From contig NZ_PUIA01000074.1 in assembly GCF_002967715.1 (NCBI RefSeq), forward strand, positions 1 through 64,000: a stretch of 64,000 nucleotides of DNA, in the 5' to 3' direction. Position 1 is the stretch's first letter. Each line of letters opens with the position of its first letter. Positions 27,363-36,110 of this stretch are shown here, in pieces. Below the pieces are notes generated by a model. The model did not search any database and was not told where the DNA came from. It worked only from the letters and a program-made list of their open reading frames with translations. Position numbers and translations under genes: made by a program. Origin of the DNA: Blastopirellula marina. GTDB taxonomy: Bacteria > Planctomycetota > Planctomycetia > Pirellulales > Pirellulaceae.

Positions 27363-28706
27363 ATGAGTTGTTACACATACTTTTCAATTGTCGCTTTGAC
27401 CGTCATGAGTGCGACGGCGCACGGTGCCGATTCGCCGGTTAGTTTCCGTAGCGACATTGCTCCTATATTGCAGGATAGTTGCCTAGCATGTCATGGAGCC
27501 AAGAAGGCGGAAGGTGGGTACCGCGTCGATAGCTATGAAGAGTTGCTTAAGGCCGGCGATTCGGGCGAGGTCCCTGTTGCTGCGAATCCGAACGACCCAG
27601 GCGAGTTGGTTCGGCGGATTATATGTGAAGACGAATCCGAGCGGATGCCTGCCGAAAGCGAACCGCTCTCCGCTGAAGATGTAGCACTCTTCCAAAAGTG
27701 GGTAGCTGAGGGAGCCAAGTTCGATGGGGAAAACCCCGGCCAGGAACTTGCCCTTGTGATTCCACCACCCACTTATCCTGCTCCTCCAGAGCATTACGCT
27801 CATCCCGTGCCGCTTACCGCGGTGGCGTTCTCGCCCGACGGAAAAGCGGTGATCTCTGGCGGCTATCATGAACTGATTATTTGGAATGTCGAGAACGGCA
27901 CTCTCGTCAAAAGAATTCCAAACGTTGGACAACGTGTGTTCGCTTTGAGCTTTTCCCCTGATGCGAAGACCTTAGCGGTTGGTTGTGGCGAGCCTGGGAG
28001 AAGCGGCGAGGTGCGACTGATCGACTTTGTGACAGGTGAAGTCAAAGCGGTTGTCGCAAGAACTGGCGACGTAGTATTGGATATCGCTTTTCGCCCAGGC
28101 ACATCGGAACTTGCTGTCGCTTCGGCGGATAGTTCGATACGCATCGTTGATATTCAAACGCTGAAGGAAATCCGCACGATCGCCAGTCACGCCGATTGGG
28201 TGACATCGGTCACCTGGAGTGACGATGGCAAGTTGCTCGCGTCAAGTAGTCTCGATAAGTCGGCCAAGGTCTACGATGGCAGTTCCGGTGACCTAATTTC
28301 CAGCTATCTAGGGCATAAAGAAAGCGTTCGCGGTTTGAGCATTTTACCGGGCAACACTCAAATTGTTTCGGTTGGGGCCGACAAGAAGTTGCACCGATGG
28401 AATATATCCGACAATAAGAAGGTCGCCGAGGTGGGGCTTGGAAGCGATGGCAGCAAGATCATACGCCAAGGGGATATTGTTCTTGTACCGTGTGCTGATA
28501 TGCGTCTCGTGTCGATCGATCTAAAGAGCAATAAAGTTGCCCAGGAGTTCAAAGGAAACGCCGACTGGGTCTTATCGACGGCGTGGTTGTCTGGTGTCAG
28601 TGAGCCGGCAAATCAGATGGTGGCCAGTGGCTCATTTGATGGTGAACTGAAACTATGGAAAGCCTCTGACGCGTCACTTGTGCGCGGTTGGACCGCCAAG
28701 CCATAG
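27363..28706 (+). CDS. Planctomycete cytochrome domain fused to WD40 propeller
   Basis: A 447-residue exported protein. The start at MSCYTYFSIVALTVMSATAHGAD provides a signal peptide. Residues 25-125 form a planctomycete cytochrome-type domain with CLACHGAK near 40 and ESERMPAESEPLS near 95 (a methionine suited to heme ligation). From about 150 to the end there are six or seven WD40-type blades (FSPDGKAVISGG, WSDDGKLLASSSLDKSAKVYDG, GSFDGELKLWKA). Such fusions are common in planctomycetes beside DUF1501 and DUF1549 genes and probably provide a protein-interaction scaffold. It is the last gene of the plus-strand operon and converges, with a 14-base gap, on the next gene. Confidence 0.88.
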   Translation: MSCYTYFSIVALTVMSATAHGADSPVSFRSDIAPILQDSCLACHGAKKAEGGYRVDSYEELLKAGDSGEVPVAANPNDPGELVRRIICEDESERMPAESEPLSAEDVALFQKWVAEGAKFDGENPGQELALVIPPPTYPAPPEHYAHPVPLTAVAFSPDGKAVISGGYHELIIWNVENGTLVKRIPNVGQRVFALSFSPDAKTLAVGCGEPGRSGEVRLIDFVTGEVKAVVARTGDVVLDIAFRPGTSELAVASADSSIRIVDIQTLKEIRTIASHADWVTSVTWSDDGKLLASSSLDKSAKVYDGSSGDLISSYLGHKESVRGLSILPGNTQIVSVGADKKLHRWNISDNKKVAEVGLGSDGSKIIRQGDIVLVPCADMRLVSIDLKSNKVAQEFKGNADWVLSTAWLSGVSEPANQMVASGSFDGELKLWKASDASLVRGWTAKP

Positions 28707-28720
28707 ATTCAGTTAACAAG

Positions 28721-30151
28721 CTAAAACAACTGCTCGATTGCGTGTCCCTCTTCGAGCAAGTTGTAAGGTCGTCCCTGTTGATCGTTCGCTTGTAGAGTGT
28801 CGATGCCAGTTGCGAAATAGACAGTCTTGGCGATATCTGCGGGTGTCAAAGGATGTTCAGCTGGAAATTCGCCCAGTTTATCACTTGATCCAAACGCGTG
28901 CCCTCCTTGAATCCCTCCCCCAGCCATCAATACGCTTTGGCAATGTGTCCAGTGATCTCGCCCGGCTCCTTTGACGCCACCGGAACGCGGGTCGCCAATT
29001 TTCGGTGTGCGTCCCATTTCGCTATTGACGATTAGTAGGGTCTGGTCCAACAGGTTTCGTTGTTCCAGGTCTTCGATCAAAGCAGAGAACGCCTGATCGA
29101 ACTCAGGTAGTAGGTTTTGCTTTAAACAGTCGAAATTGTTTCCGTGTGTATCCCATCCGCCCCCACTGCGGCACTTGTTTTTAATCGCTTCGTTTTCTTT
29201 CCAGAACACAGTGATGAACGGGATGCCCGCCTCAACCATCCGTCGAGCTAATAGTAGGCTTGTCGAATTAACAGTCGGGCCATAGCGTGCGCGAATCGAC
29301 TCCGGTTCGCTCTCGACGTCGAACATCTTACTGGTCTGAGAAGAGAGTAGCAGGTCGAGGGTACGCTTCTGATGGCGTTTCCAGATTCGTTCAACCGGGG
29401 AATGCTCGAACTCGCTTCTAGCGACGTCCAAAGTTTGCAGCAACTCTTGCCGCGACTGTAATTGTGCTGGCGTCACGTCACCCGCCAACATTAATGAAGG
29501 GACTTGGAATTTTAGTGGTTCCTGGACGCTACCGTTGACATAAAGCGGATCGAATTCAACACCGAGTCGCGCAGCAAATTGGCCTGGGCGTGTGTACGGC
29601 AATCTGCTCGGTTTGTGAGGTAAGGTGATGGCACTCGGCAACCCATTCGGGCTCGTTCGCCGTGAGGCAACAACGGATCCCATGAATGGCCAGTCATCGG
29701 CATACGGGCGGCGATCGTTGCCAAGCGTCTTGAACGTTACGTCCGGTACGTGCCCGGTTAAATTGTAATAGTAGCCGGCGTGATGATCGTTTGTATTGAC
29801 CGTTCCACACACCGAACGAATCACGGCCAAGTGATGTGCCTGTTTGGCCAGTTGCGGAAGATGTTCAGAAATCTGCATTCCGGGGGCCGACGTTGAAATG
29901 GGCTTGAATGGTCCTCGATATTCGGCGGGAGCCTGCGGTTTCAAATCCCATGTGTCGATATGCGAGGCACCCCCACATAGGAAAAAGAGAATCACCGACT
30001 TGGCTTTCCCGCCGCCGCGATTCTGTGTCGCGCGCGAAAGTTGATCACTTGCCGTAACCCTACCAGGCATGCCAAAGTGTAAGCCAGCCAGACCGGTTGC
30101 TGAGGCCACGAGAAATGCCCGGCGGTCTGTGTGGTAAGTGGTTCGAGTCAT
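28721..30151 (-). CDS. DUF1501 protein
   Basis: A 476-residue exported DUF1501 protein with a Tat-like start (TDRRAFLVASATGLAGLHFG). Motifs: FLCGGASHIDTWDLKPQAP near 55-73, GGWDTHGNNFDCLKQNL near 330, and NSEMGRTPKI near 375, where the usual GEFGR is SEMGR. GRDHWTHCQSVLMAGGGIQGG follows a short Gly-rich insertion near 393. It is the second gene of a two-gene minus-strand unit, 12 bases after its neighbour, and converges on the WD40 cytochrome gene. No cytochrome partner is on this strand, so it may work with the proteins of the opposing operon. Confidence 0.86.
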   Translation of the reverse strand: MTRTTYHTDRRAFLVASATGLAGLHFGMPGRVTASDQLSRATQNRGGGKAKSVILFFLCGGASHIDTWDLKPQAPAEYRGPFKPISTSAPGMQISEHLPQLAKQAHHLAVIRSVCGTVNTNDHHAGYYYNLTGHVPDVTFKTLGNDRRPYADDWPFMGSVVASRRTSPNGLPSAITLPHKPSRLPYTRPGQFAARLGVEFDPLYVNGSVQEPLKFQVPSLMLAGDVTPAQLQSRQELLQTLDVARSEFEHSPVERIWKRHQKRTLDLLLSSQTSKMFDVESEPESIRARYGPTVNSTSLLLARRMVEAGIPFITVFWKENEAIKNKCRSGGGWDTHGNNFDCLKQNLLPEFDQAFSALIEDLEQRNLLDQTLLIVNSEMGRTPKIGDPRSGGVKGAGRDHWTHCQSVLMAGGGIQGGHAFGSSDKLGEFPAEHPLTPADIAKTVYFATGIDTLQANDQQGRPYNLLEEGHAIEQLF

Positions 30152-30163
30152 TTTGTATTTGCC

Positions 30164-31576
30164 TTAGAGAATCGCCGAAATCGGTTTCCCGGTCGAAATA
30201 GCCAAGGGGCGTCCGAAGGGATCTTTGATGGTGGCTTCTGGAGAGATGCCGAGGCAATGGTATACGGTGGCAGTTAGGTCCTGAGGTTCAACCCGTCCGT
30301 CCAGAGGATATCCCGCTTGTCGGTCCGACTGGCCATGAATGACTCCTCCGCGAATCCCTCCCCCTGAGAGTGCTACCGAGAAGCAATGCCCCCAATGGTC
30401 GCGCCCGCCACGTGCGTTGATTTTGGGTGATCGGCCGAATTCCCCCATCCAGACGACCAACGTATCTTCCAACATTCCGCGCTGATCTAAATCTTCCAGG
30501 AGTGCGGAATAGGCCTGATCCATCGGAGGCATGAGCGCCTTCTTCAATCGCTCAGCGTTGTTGGCATGAGTATCCCAGGCCGGGGTGATATTCTCGTCGT
30601 CCTCCCAACGAGTCCAATTCACCTGAACCAATGACACGCCTTTTTCGACTAATCGTCGTGCTAGTAACACGCTCTGGCCAAAGCGATTGCGTCCGTAGCG
30701 ATCGCGCACGTTAGATGGTTCTTGTTCGATGGCGAACGCAGCCTGAGTTTCCTTGGTCCGAAGCAGGTCCATCGCTTTTGCTTGCCAATTTGACCAACGC
30801 TTTACCGGGGCGCTTTCAACTGCTCGAAAGTGGTCGTTCATCAAATCGCGCAGGGCGTTCCTACGAGAGAAGCGTTCTGGTGAAATCTCGACAGGAAGCC
30901 CGATATCAGGCACGCGAAAATCCGCTTTGTTGGGATCGCAGGTAATCAACCAAGGGTCGGCATGATCTCCGAGCCACCCCGCATCTTGACCAGGCCACAC
31001 GATGTGCCCAGTGTTCCATATCTCTTCGGGCAGGCGAACGGCACCGGGCAGGCTGGTTCGATCCCCTTTTAAATGCCTCACGATTGCCGGCAACGATGGC
31101 CAGTTGTTCGGAGCACCAGGCAGGGCATTCTCTTGGCCTTTGGGAGAATGGGGACGACCGGTCAGCATCCAGTAACCGCTGGAAGAGTGGGCGTTATCGT
31201 TTGTCGACATGGCCCGTAAAACAGCGATTTTGTCAGTCAACTTGGCCGTCTGTGGCATGAGCTCGCCGACATGGTACCCCGGCGTTGCCGTGGCAATGGA
31301 TCCGAACTCCCCGCGAATTTCCTTGGGAGCCTCAGGCTTAGGATCCCAAGTTTCAAGCTGAGGTGGTCCCCCCAGCATGAACAGCACGATACATCGTTTT
31401 GCTTTGCCGAACGAGTGTAAGCTGGGAATTGTTGAGGATTCGGCTGCCTGTAACTTCGAAAGTTGGTCGACCGAAAGAGCAAATGCCCCTAGGCCACCCA
31501 GACGGAGCCATTCACGTCGCGAGACTCCGTTGCAGAGCCTGGTTTGTTTTCCCAGAAAGGAAAGCATGGGGAGCAT
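30164..31576 (-). CDS. DUF1501 protein
   Basis: A 470-residue DUF1501 protein. The Tat-like signal SRREWLRLGGLGAFALS starts near residue 20, so Met1 or the nearby Met4 may be used. Motifs: FMLGGPPQLETWDPKPEAP near 70-88, PAWDTHANNAERLKKAL near 340, GEFGRSPKI near 385 and GRDHWGHCFSVALSGGGI near 397. It is followed by the next DUF1501 gene at 12 bases. The upstream region (31577-31778) has two small hairpins and then gene remnants. Function unknown; predicted periplasmic. Confidence 0.86.
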   Translation of the reverse strand: MLPMLSFLGKQTRLCNGVSRREWLRLGGLGAFALSVDQLSKLQAAESSTIPSLHSFGKAKRCIVLFMLGGPPQLETWDPKPEAPKEIRGEFGSIATATPGYHVGELMPQTAKLTDKIAVLRAMSTNDNAHSSSGYWMLTGRPHSPKGQENALPGAPNNWPSLPAIVRHLKGDRTSLPGAVRLPEEIWNTGHIVWPGQDAGWLGDHADPWLITCDPNKADFRVPDIGLPVEISPERFSRRNALRDLMNDHFRAVESAPVKRWSNWQAKAMDLLRTKETQAAFAIEQEPSNVRDRYGRNRFGQSVLLARRLVEKGVSLVQVNWTRWEDDENITPAWDTHANNAERLKKALMPPMDQAYSALLEDLDQRGMLEDTLVVWMGEFGRSPKINARGGRDHWGHCFSVALSGGGIRGGVIHGQSDRQAGYPLDGRVEPQDLTATVYHCLGISPEATIKDPFGRPLAISTGKPISAIL

Positions 31577-31778
31577 TTCCTGGTAAACATGATTTGGAAA
31601 AGGAAGGAGCCAATATCTTAGCGATATTGTGAAGCTAAGTACACCGAAATCGTGCAGGGAAAGTGAAGTGGCGTTCTGTTCCGCATCAATTGGACGTTTG
31701 GCCTAACGCCCAAGTCTCAGAGCGAAGAGCAGGCGAACCGTCAGAATATGTTGGCTGACCATCTAGCCCAACACGACG
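31577..31778. other. Upstream region of a DUF1501 unit with two hairpins
   Basis: About 200 non-coding bases. AATATC (31612-31617) pairs with GATATT (31623-31628) around a 5-base loop. TTGGACGTT (31690-31698) pairs with AACGCCCAA (31705-31713) with one mismatch. They could be operators or remnants of a terminator from the decayed genes beyond; no promoter pair was identified. Confidence 0.3.
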
Positions 31779-31838
31779 TCAGGCCTTGCGATAGTCCGCT
31801 GGCGTTGTGCCCGTGTACTCTCGAAAAGCACGAATAAA
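31779..31838 (-). pseudogene. C-terminal fragment of an AraC-family regulator
   Basis: Reading the minus strand, 19 codons give FIRAFREYTGTTPADYRKA followed by TGA. This is the end of the second helix-turn-helix of AraC/XylS regulators (pattern F-x-R-x-F-R-x-x-T-G-x-x-P-x-x-Y-R). Immediately upstream in frame is a TAA, and no DNA-binding or sensing domain remains. The fragment abuts a decayed DapA-type fragment on the same strand, suggesting deletion of a regulator and a catabolic gene. Confidence 0.7.
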
Positions 31839-31845
31839 ACCTTAA

Positions 31846-32019
31846 AACCGCGTCGGCACCAATCTGCTATACATGAGCGGCCAGGAACCTTGCTTCCGCA
31901 ATGCTGCTATGCCCGAATTGAATGAAGACCGGAATTCTCCCTACAGCCGCCTGCACATAAGCTTCGGCTACTTCACAACGCTCACGAGCATCAATTTGAT
32001 CACTATTGTCCGTATGAAG
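31846..32019 (-). pseudogene. Internal fragment of a DapA/N-acetylneuraminate lyase-family gene
   Basis: A minus-strand frame of about 58 codons reads through RERCEVAEAYVQAAVGRIPV, FIQFGHSSIAEARFLAAHV, an in-frame TAG, then QIGADAV. This matches the part of DapA-family enzymes that precedes the catalytic tyrosine (compare the strand GADALLVFP in the intact gene at 2321-3280). There is no start, no catalytic lysine region and one stop, so it is dead. It differs enough from the intact gene to be a separate paralogue rather than a recent copy. It runs directly into the AraC fragment. Confidence 0.7.
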
Positions 32020-32091
32020 CTAAAGCCGCTCTGAACAATTCATTTCGTAATGAAGCAGCAGAGTATCATGAGAAAGCTTGCTGTATTCGTT

Positions 32092-32928
32092 CTATGTCGT
32101 GGTAAAAAGCCCTTTGCGATGCGAACCGGCGACGATATCGAGCAGTTCCTGTGTGATTCTTTCACGATGGTTGCTGGCTAGTTGACGGCGAACCGTCTCT
32201 GTCGTGTCTTTGAGCCATTTGTTGGCAGATTCGGCGGCAAACAGACGCATACCATGTTCGGAAGCAAGGGCATCTAAGAGAAGTTCGTAGAGGATCGTGT
32301 AAAGGTATTCGCGTGTAGCCACATGCCGCAGATGTTGCTGTGTTTGGTAATGGGTAGGCCCAGGCAGTGGACTGGATGAGGAAAGCTTGGGAGGAAGTAT
32401 TTGGTTGAGTTCCGGAGAGAACCTTCCCGCTCCATGAAATTGAGCGGATATGACAAAGATTTGTCCGATCTGCCGAGAATGGAAATCATCTAACGCGTTC
32501 TGGGCAACTTCCAGAAGAACATTTGGGGCACCGTCGACGCTGGTCGGGGCATGATACCAGTGCTTGGGGCTCAGGCTATATCTCTTGAGTAAACCCATCG
32601 GCCTTCGACCGATACAGTACAGCATGTATTTCTGTTGCCCAGAGAGGATTTCGGCGGCGTACTCGATGAGACGCAAGTTATAGTCACCGCATAGTCCTAG
32701 ATCGGAGACGATAAGTACGATGCCCGGTGGAAGGTCGATATCCGTCCGCCTCCCGCCACCTGCCGCAGCAAGCGCAGCTTCCACCTCGGCACGATAGGAC
32801 TGTATCGCAGGTAAGGCTTGTCGACTCTCGCGAAAGTGATGAGCCGAGAAAGATCGCATCGCGGAGATCGCATCGTCTAGTGCGCCTAGCGTGTGGAGCC
32901 TTTGCTGCAGATAGCGTTCTCGGTTCAC
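32092..32928 (-). CDS. atpG: N-ATPase gamma subunit
   Basis: A 278-residue central-stalk subunit of the F1 part, the last gene of the N-ATPase operon. The N-terminal helix (RLHTLGALDDAISAMRSFSA) matches gamma's first rotor helix, and the C-terminal helix (NHRERITQELLDIVAG) matches the standard ITQELxEIV pattern, but the middle is highly divergent from ordinary F-ATPase gamma, as expected for this subtype. It overlaps atpA by four bases. The gene couples rotation to the alpha3-beta3 head. Nothing resembling a terminator was found between it and the pseudogene region downstream. Confidence 0.87.
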   Translation of the reverse strand: MNRERYLQQRLHTLGALDDAISAMRSFSAHHFRESRQALPAIQSYRAEVEAALAAAGGGRRTDIDLPPGIVLIVSDLGLCGDYNLRLIEYAAEILSGQQKYMLYCIGRRPMGLLKRYSLSPKHWYHAPTSVDGAPNVLLEVAQNALDDFHSRQIGQIFVISAQFHGAGRFSPELNQILPPKLSSSSPLPGPTHYQTQQHLRHVATREYLYTILYELLLDALASEHGMRLFAAESANKWLKDTTETVRRQLASNHRERITQELLDIVAGSHRKGLFTTT

Positions 32929-34442
32929 TGACCATTATCCTTTCGATACGACGGACGAATTCGGTCGGCTACAGCGGATGCCATAGGCATCCAATCGTGC
33001 TCGGATGATTTTTCCGAAGAAATCGTATCGGCCAGTCCTTCCCGCTCAGAGCGAACCATCGCGCTTAGCTGCTCGATAAAACGTTTGGTATCTTTGAGGG
33101 GTACGTCTGTTAGCCAGTCTTTCATAATGGCCGTTAGGGCAATAATCTGCTCTAGTTGATCACGAGGCTGTAGACGCCCCTGGCGAAGCAGTTCGCGTAG
33201 CTGGCGACCGCGTTCCAACGTGTGTTGCATGCCCAAGTCCATCTCAAGACCCATGCGGCTCAGCGACTCCAGGGATTCGCAGCGGGATAACAATATCTTC
33301 AGATTCTTGGCCGCTTTTCGCATGCCAGGACTTTGTGCGACGCTACCGATACGAGATACACTGCGACCCACGTCGATAGCAGGCCGTTGGTTACGCTCAA
33401 AGCGTACTGAATCGAGATAGATTTGACCGTCGGTAATGGAAATCAGATTGGTTGGAATATAGGAAGAAATGTCACCATCGGTAGTTTCGATAAGAGGAAG
33501 TGCGGTAACGGATCCGCCCCCTTTTTGCTCACAGACCGCACAGGCGCGCTCTAAGAGTTCGGCGTGGATGTAAAAGATGTCTCCAGGGAACGCTTCCCGG
33601 CCAGGAGGTCGTCCTAAGAGTAGTGCGATCTCGCGGTAGGCATCTGCGTGTTTTGTCAGGTCATCATAGACGACGAGGGCATGCTGTCCTGACTCTCGAA
33701 ACGACTCCGCGAGACTCGCCCCTGCGTAGGGTGCCAAATATTGCATGCCAGGCGTAGATGAAGCATCTGCTGTAATGATGGCCGTATTGCCCAGGCAGCC
33801 AGCCTTTTCCAGAGTTGTCCTGAGGGAAATTACCCGCGACATTGGTTGGCCAACAATGACATAGACGCACGCGACATCTCCTGGTTTTTGCGCTGCGACA
33901 ATATCTATTGCGAGAGAGGTTTTCCCGACGTTTCGATCCCCGATAATCAACTCCCGTTGCCCTCGCCCGATGGAGATGGCCGCATCGATGGCCATCACAC
34001 CAGTCCACAATGATTGGTCGACAGATCGGCGATCGACGATCTCGGGGGCTGGCTGAAAAAGTGGACGACTTGAATGAGAGGATAGCCGGGGACCTTCGTC
34101 GAGAGCATTGCCAAGCGGGTCGATAATTCGCCCAAGAGCGGACTTTCCGACAGGTATATCCGGCAGGCGATGCTCGCCGCGGACCCCTTCTCCCTGCCGT
34201 ACCAATTCCGTGCCGGATAGAAGAATTACACCGGTACTAGTCTCCGCTAAGTCATAGGCCATACCCAATGCGCCTGAATCGAATCGCAATAATTCTTCGT
34301 AGCCAACATCTCCCAAGCCAACAACCTGAGCTACCCCGTCTCCTACCTGTTGGACGTATCCTCGTAGACGAATTCCAGCAGCTAGATCCAATTTATCGGC
34401 CGCAGTTTCAAGCTGCCTCTGCAGAGGTTGTGCGTCATTCAT
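32925..34442 (-). CDS. atpA: N-ATPase alpha subunit
   Basis: A 505-residue non-catalytic nucleotide-binding subunit of F1. Walker A is GDRNVGKTSLAID near 167 (the common form is GDRQTGKT). VYVIVGQ precedes the Walker B-like strand LVVYDDLTKHADAYRE. SVSRIGSVAQ carries the arginine that reaches the catalytic site. Length and domain order are normal for alpha. It overlaps atpF and atpG by four bases each. In N-ATPases alpha follows atpF directly, with no atpH between them; that is the case here. Assignment is firm. Confidence 0.95.
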   Translation of the reverse strand: MNDAQPLQRQLETAADKLDLAAGIRLRGYVQQVGDGVAQVVGLGDVGYEELLRFDSGALGMAYDLAETSTGVILLSGTELVRQGEGVRGEHRLPDIPVGKSALGRIIDPLGNALDEGPRLSSHSSRPLFQPAPEIVDRRSVDQSLWTGVMAIDAAISIGRGQRELIIGDRNVGKTSLAIDIVAAQKPGDVACVYVIVGQPMSRVISLRTTLEKAGCLGNTAIITADASSTPGMQYLAPYAGASLAESFRESGQHALVVYDDLTKHADAYREIALLLGRPPGREAFPGDIFYIHAELLERACAVCEQKGGGSVTALPLIETTDGDISSYIPTNLISITDGQIYLDSVRFERNQRPAIDVGRSVSRIGSVAQSPGMRKAAKNLKILLSRCESLESLSRMGLEMDLGMQHTLERGRQLRELLRQGRLQPRDQLEQIIALTAIMKDWLTDVPLKDTKRFIEQLSAMVRSEREGLADTISSEKSSEHDWMPMASAVADRIRPSYRKDNGQ

Positions 34443-35173
34443 GCTATCGAGTGTCCCGGCGATTGGCTCACCTCATCTAATAGTTCCTGCTTGGCGTAGC
34501 GCGATAATCCCGCAATGGAAGCGTCGACCAGGCCTTGGGCCGTTGAGATACGCAAGCCACCGATCAACTCAGGCAGTACACGAAACGATACAGATTTAGC
34601 AGGTTGCTTGAGGGCCACACAAATGCGTTCCTTCGCAGCCGAATCTAGTTCAACCGCTGATTCGACCGAAACAGGGGAGAGTGTTTCGGCCGAAAGGGCT
34701 TCCAGCTGACGCACCGTAGCCCCCATGAGCGCCGATTCTAGTTCTGGTCCATCGATGTCTTGCAGAAGACGGCTGATAATGGCGGTCGTCTTTTCAACAA
34801 TAAATTGGGACAATCGACTGGCATTTGCCTGCTCAATATGAATTGCTTTGAGCTTAAGAAGATCCAGTTCTTTGTTGGCTTCGGCGCGCGCTTTAGCAAG
34901 GATCTGCTCACGCTCTTGAGTGGCAGAGGCTGTGGCCGCGAGTCGCATTTTCTCGATCTCTTCGATAACCGTTTGTTTCTGCTGGTTAAGATCGCGTTCT
35001 ATGCTCTCCGCTTGCGAGAGTTTTGCTTTCGACTGTTCTTCAAGTCGTCGTGTCTCGTCTCGCTCCTTTTCAATTGCATTACGAACTGGTTTAAAGAAAA
35101 ACCAGCCGAGCAGTCCCGCCAACATCAGAAAGTTGACAATTTCGAACGCGAAAGTCCAAAGGCTATCACCCAT
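34439..35173 (-). CDS. atpF: N-ATPase b subunit with delta-like C-terminus
   Basis: A 244-residue peripheral-stalk subunit. The start at MGDSLW was chosen because it begins the single membrane helix (FAFEIVNFLMLAGLLGWFFF) and lies eight bases after atpE; the longer frame would overlap atpE. Residues 30-130 form a long charged coiled coil (EKERDETRRLEEQSKAKL). The last 70 residues (for example RVLPELIGGLRISTAQGLVD) resemble the C-terminal part of the ordinary delta subunit, whose separate gene atpH is absent from this operon. Thus one protein may supply both the stator rod and the cap contact. That reading is an inference from residue pattern. Confidence 0.88.
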   Translation of the reverse strand: MGDSLWTFAFEIVNFLMLAGLLGWFFFKPVRNAIEKERDETRRLEEQSKAKLSQAESIERDLNQQKQTVIEEIEKMRLAATASATQEREQILAKARAEANKELDLLKLKAIHIEQANASRLSQFIVEKTTAIISRLLQDIDGPELESALMGATVRQLEALSAETLSPVSVESAVELDSAAKERICVALKQPAKSVSFRVLPELIGGLRISTAQGLVDASIAGLSRYAKQELLDEVSQSPGHSIA

Positions 35174-35181
35174 GGTGCTTG

Positions 35182-35439
35182 CTAACCTGCTGTAAATGGG
35201 TTGGCGAATATCAAGATCAGTGCGATGACGAGGCAAAAAATGGCTGTCGATTCAACCATAGCTAGGCTCACGAACAGGGTACGTGTGATCGAGGCCGATT
35301 CGTCTGGCTGACGGGCCAACGCGTCCATCGCTGCGGCCGCGATTTTGCTTTCGCCAATTGCCGCGCCAACAGCCCCGAATGCCATGGTGATGCCGGCAGC
35401 AATAATAGAGGCCATTTGAATCACTGTTTGGTCGGTCAT
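35182..35439 (-). CDS. atpE: N-ATPase c subunit (rotor ring, sodium type)
   Basis: An 85-residue two-helix membrane protein. The ion-carrying carboxylate is Glu63 in AMVESTAIF; Ser64 and Thr65 next to it match the sodium-binding pattern of the Ilyobacter c-ring. The first helix has a second glutamate, Glu30 in GAAIGESKI, at the place of the sodium-ligand glutamine of Ilyobacter. The loop ALARQP between helices is the normal F1-contact loop. Two glutamates plus Ser-Thr is the arrangement reported for N-ATPases. Sodium specificity is therefore likely but not proved. It overlaps atpB by four bases. Confidence 0.93.
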   Translation of the reverse strand: MTDQTVIQMASIIAAGITMAFGAVGAAIGESKIAAAAMDALARQPDESASITRTLFVSLAMVESTAIFCLVIALILIFANPFTAG

Positions 35440-36110
35440 GCGTTCTCCTCAGGGCCGATTGCGGCTCCAATGAATAGAGTAGAAAGGATTGCAAAAATGT
35501 ATGCCTGTAGCATTCCGATAAGCAGGTCCAAAGCCATAAATGGCATGGGAACCAAGACCCCTGCGAGGGCTACCAACAGGCCAACGACAAGATGTCCAGA
35601 CATCACGTTACCGAATAGACGCATCGCCAGGGCCACGGTTCGAGAAATCTCGGAGACCATGTGCAGCGGGAAGAGAAGGGGGTTAGGGGAGAAGTAGTGC
35701 TTGAGATAACCACCCACTCCTCGCGCCCGAACTCCAGCGAGAGGTACGGTGAGGAATACTACAATAGCCAACGCGGAAGTTGTCGCGAGGCTCGCCGTTG
35801 CCGGATGAACCCCCGGAAGCTGGCCTGAAATGTTGCAAGCGGCAATAAACAAGAACAAGCTGCCTGCCATGCCTGCGACGGCTGGATTCGATTTGCCCAG
35901 GATATCTTGAACCGACTGATCGATTCGTTGCACGATGATCCGCGCTAGTGTCGCCATCAATGAATCAGGACGGTTGGCAACTGCCCATCGCATCCATAAG
36001 GCAAAGAACACTAATAAAGCCGATACCGCCAATGAACTGAGCATGGTCTCGGTGATCGGAACGGGACCGATTTCAAACAGTCGCGGATCTCCGAAGACAC
36101 GAACATTCAT
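35436..36110 (-). CDS. atpB: N-ATPase a subunit
   Basis: A 224-residue integral membrane stator subunit that forms the ion half-channels against the c-ring. The essential arginine is Arg164 in ALAMRLFGNVMSGH, followed by the hydrophobic helix LVVGLLVALAGVLVPM. About five to six membrane segments are visible. It overlaps both atpR and atpE by four bases. The gene order atpR-atpB-atpE is diagnostic for N-ATPases. Confidence 0.93.
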   Translation of the reverse strand: MNVRVFGDPRLFEIGPVPITETMLSSLAVSALLVFFALWMRWAVANRPDSLMATLARIIVQRIDQSVQDILGKSNPAVAGMAGSLFLFIAACNISGQLPGVHPATASLATTSALAIVVFLTVPLAGVRARGVGGYLKHYFSPNPLLFPLHMVSEISRTVALAMRLFGNVMSGHLVVGLLVALAGVLVPMPFMALDLLIGMLQAYIFAILSTLFIGAAIGPEENA

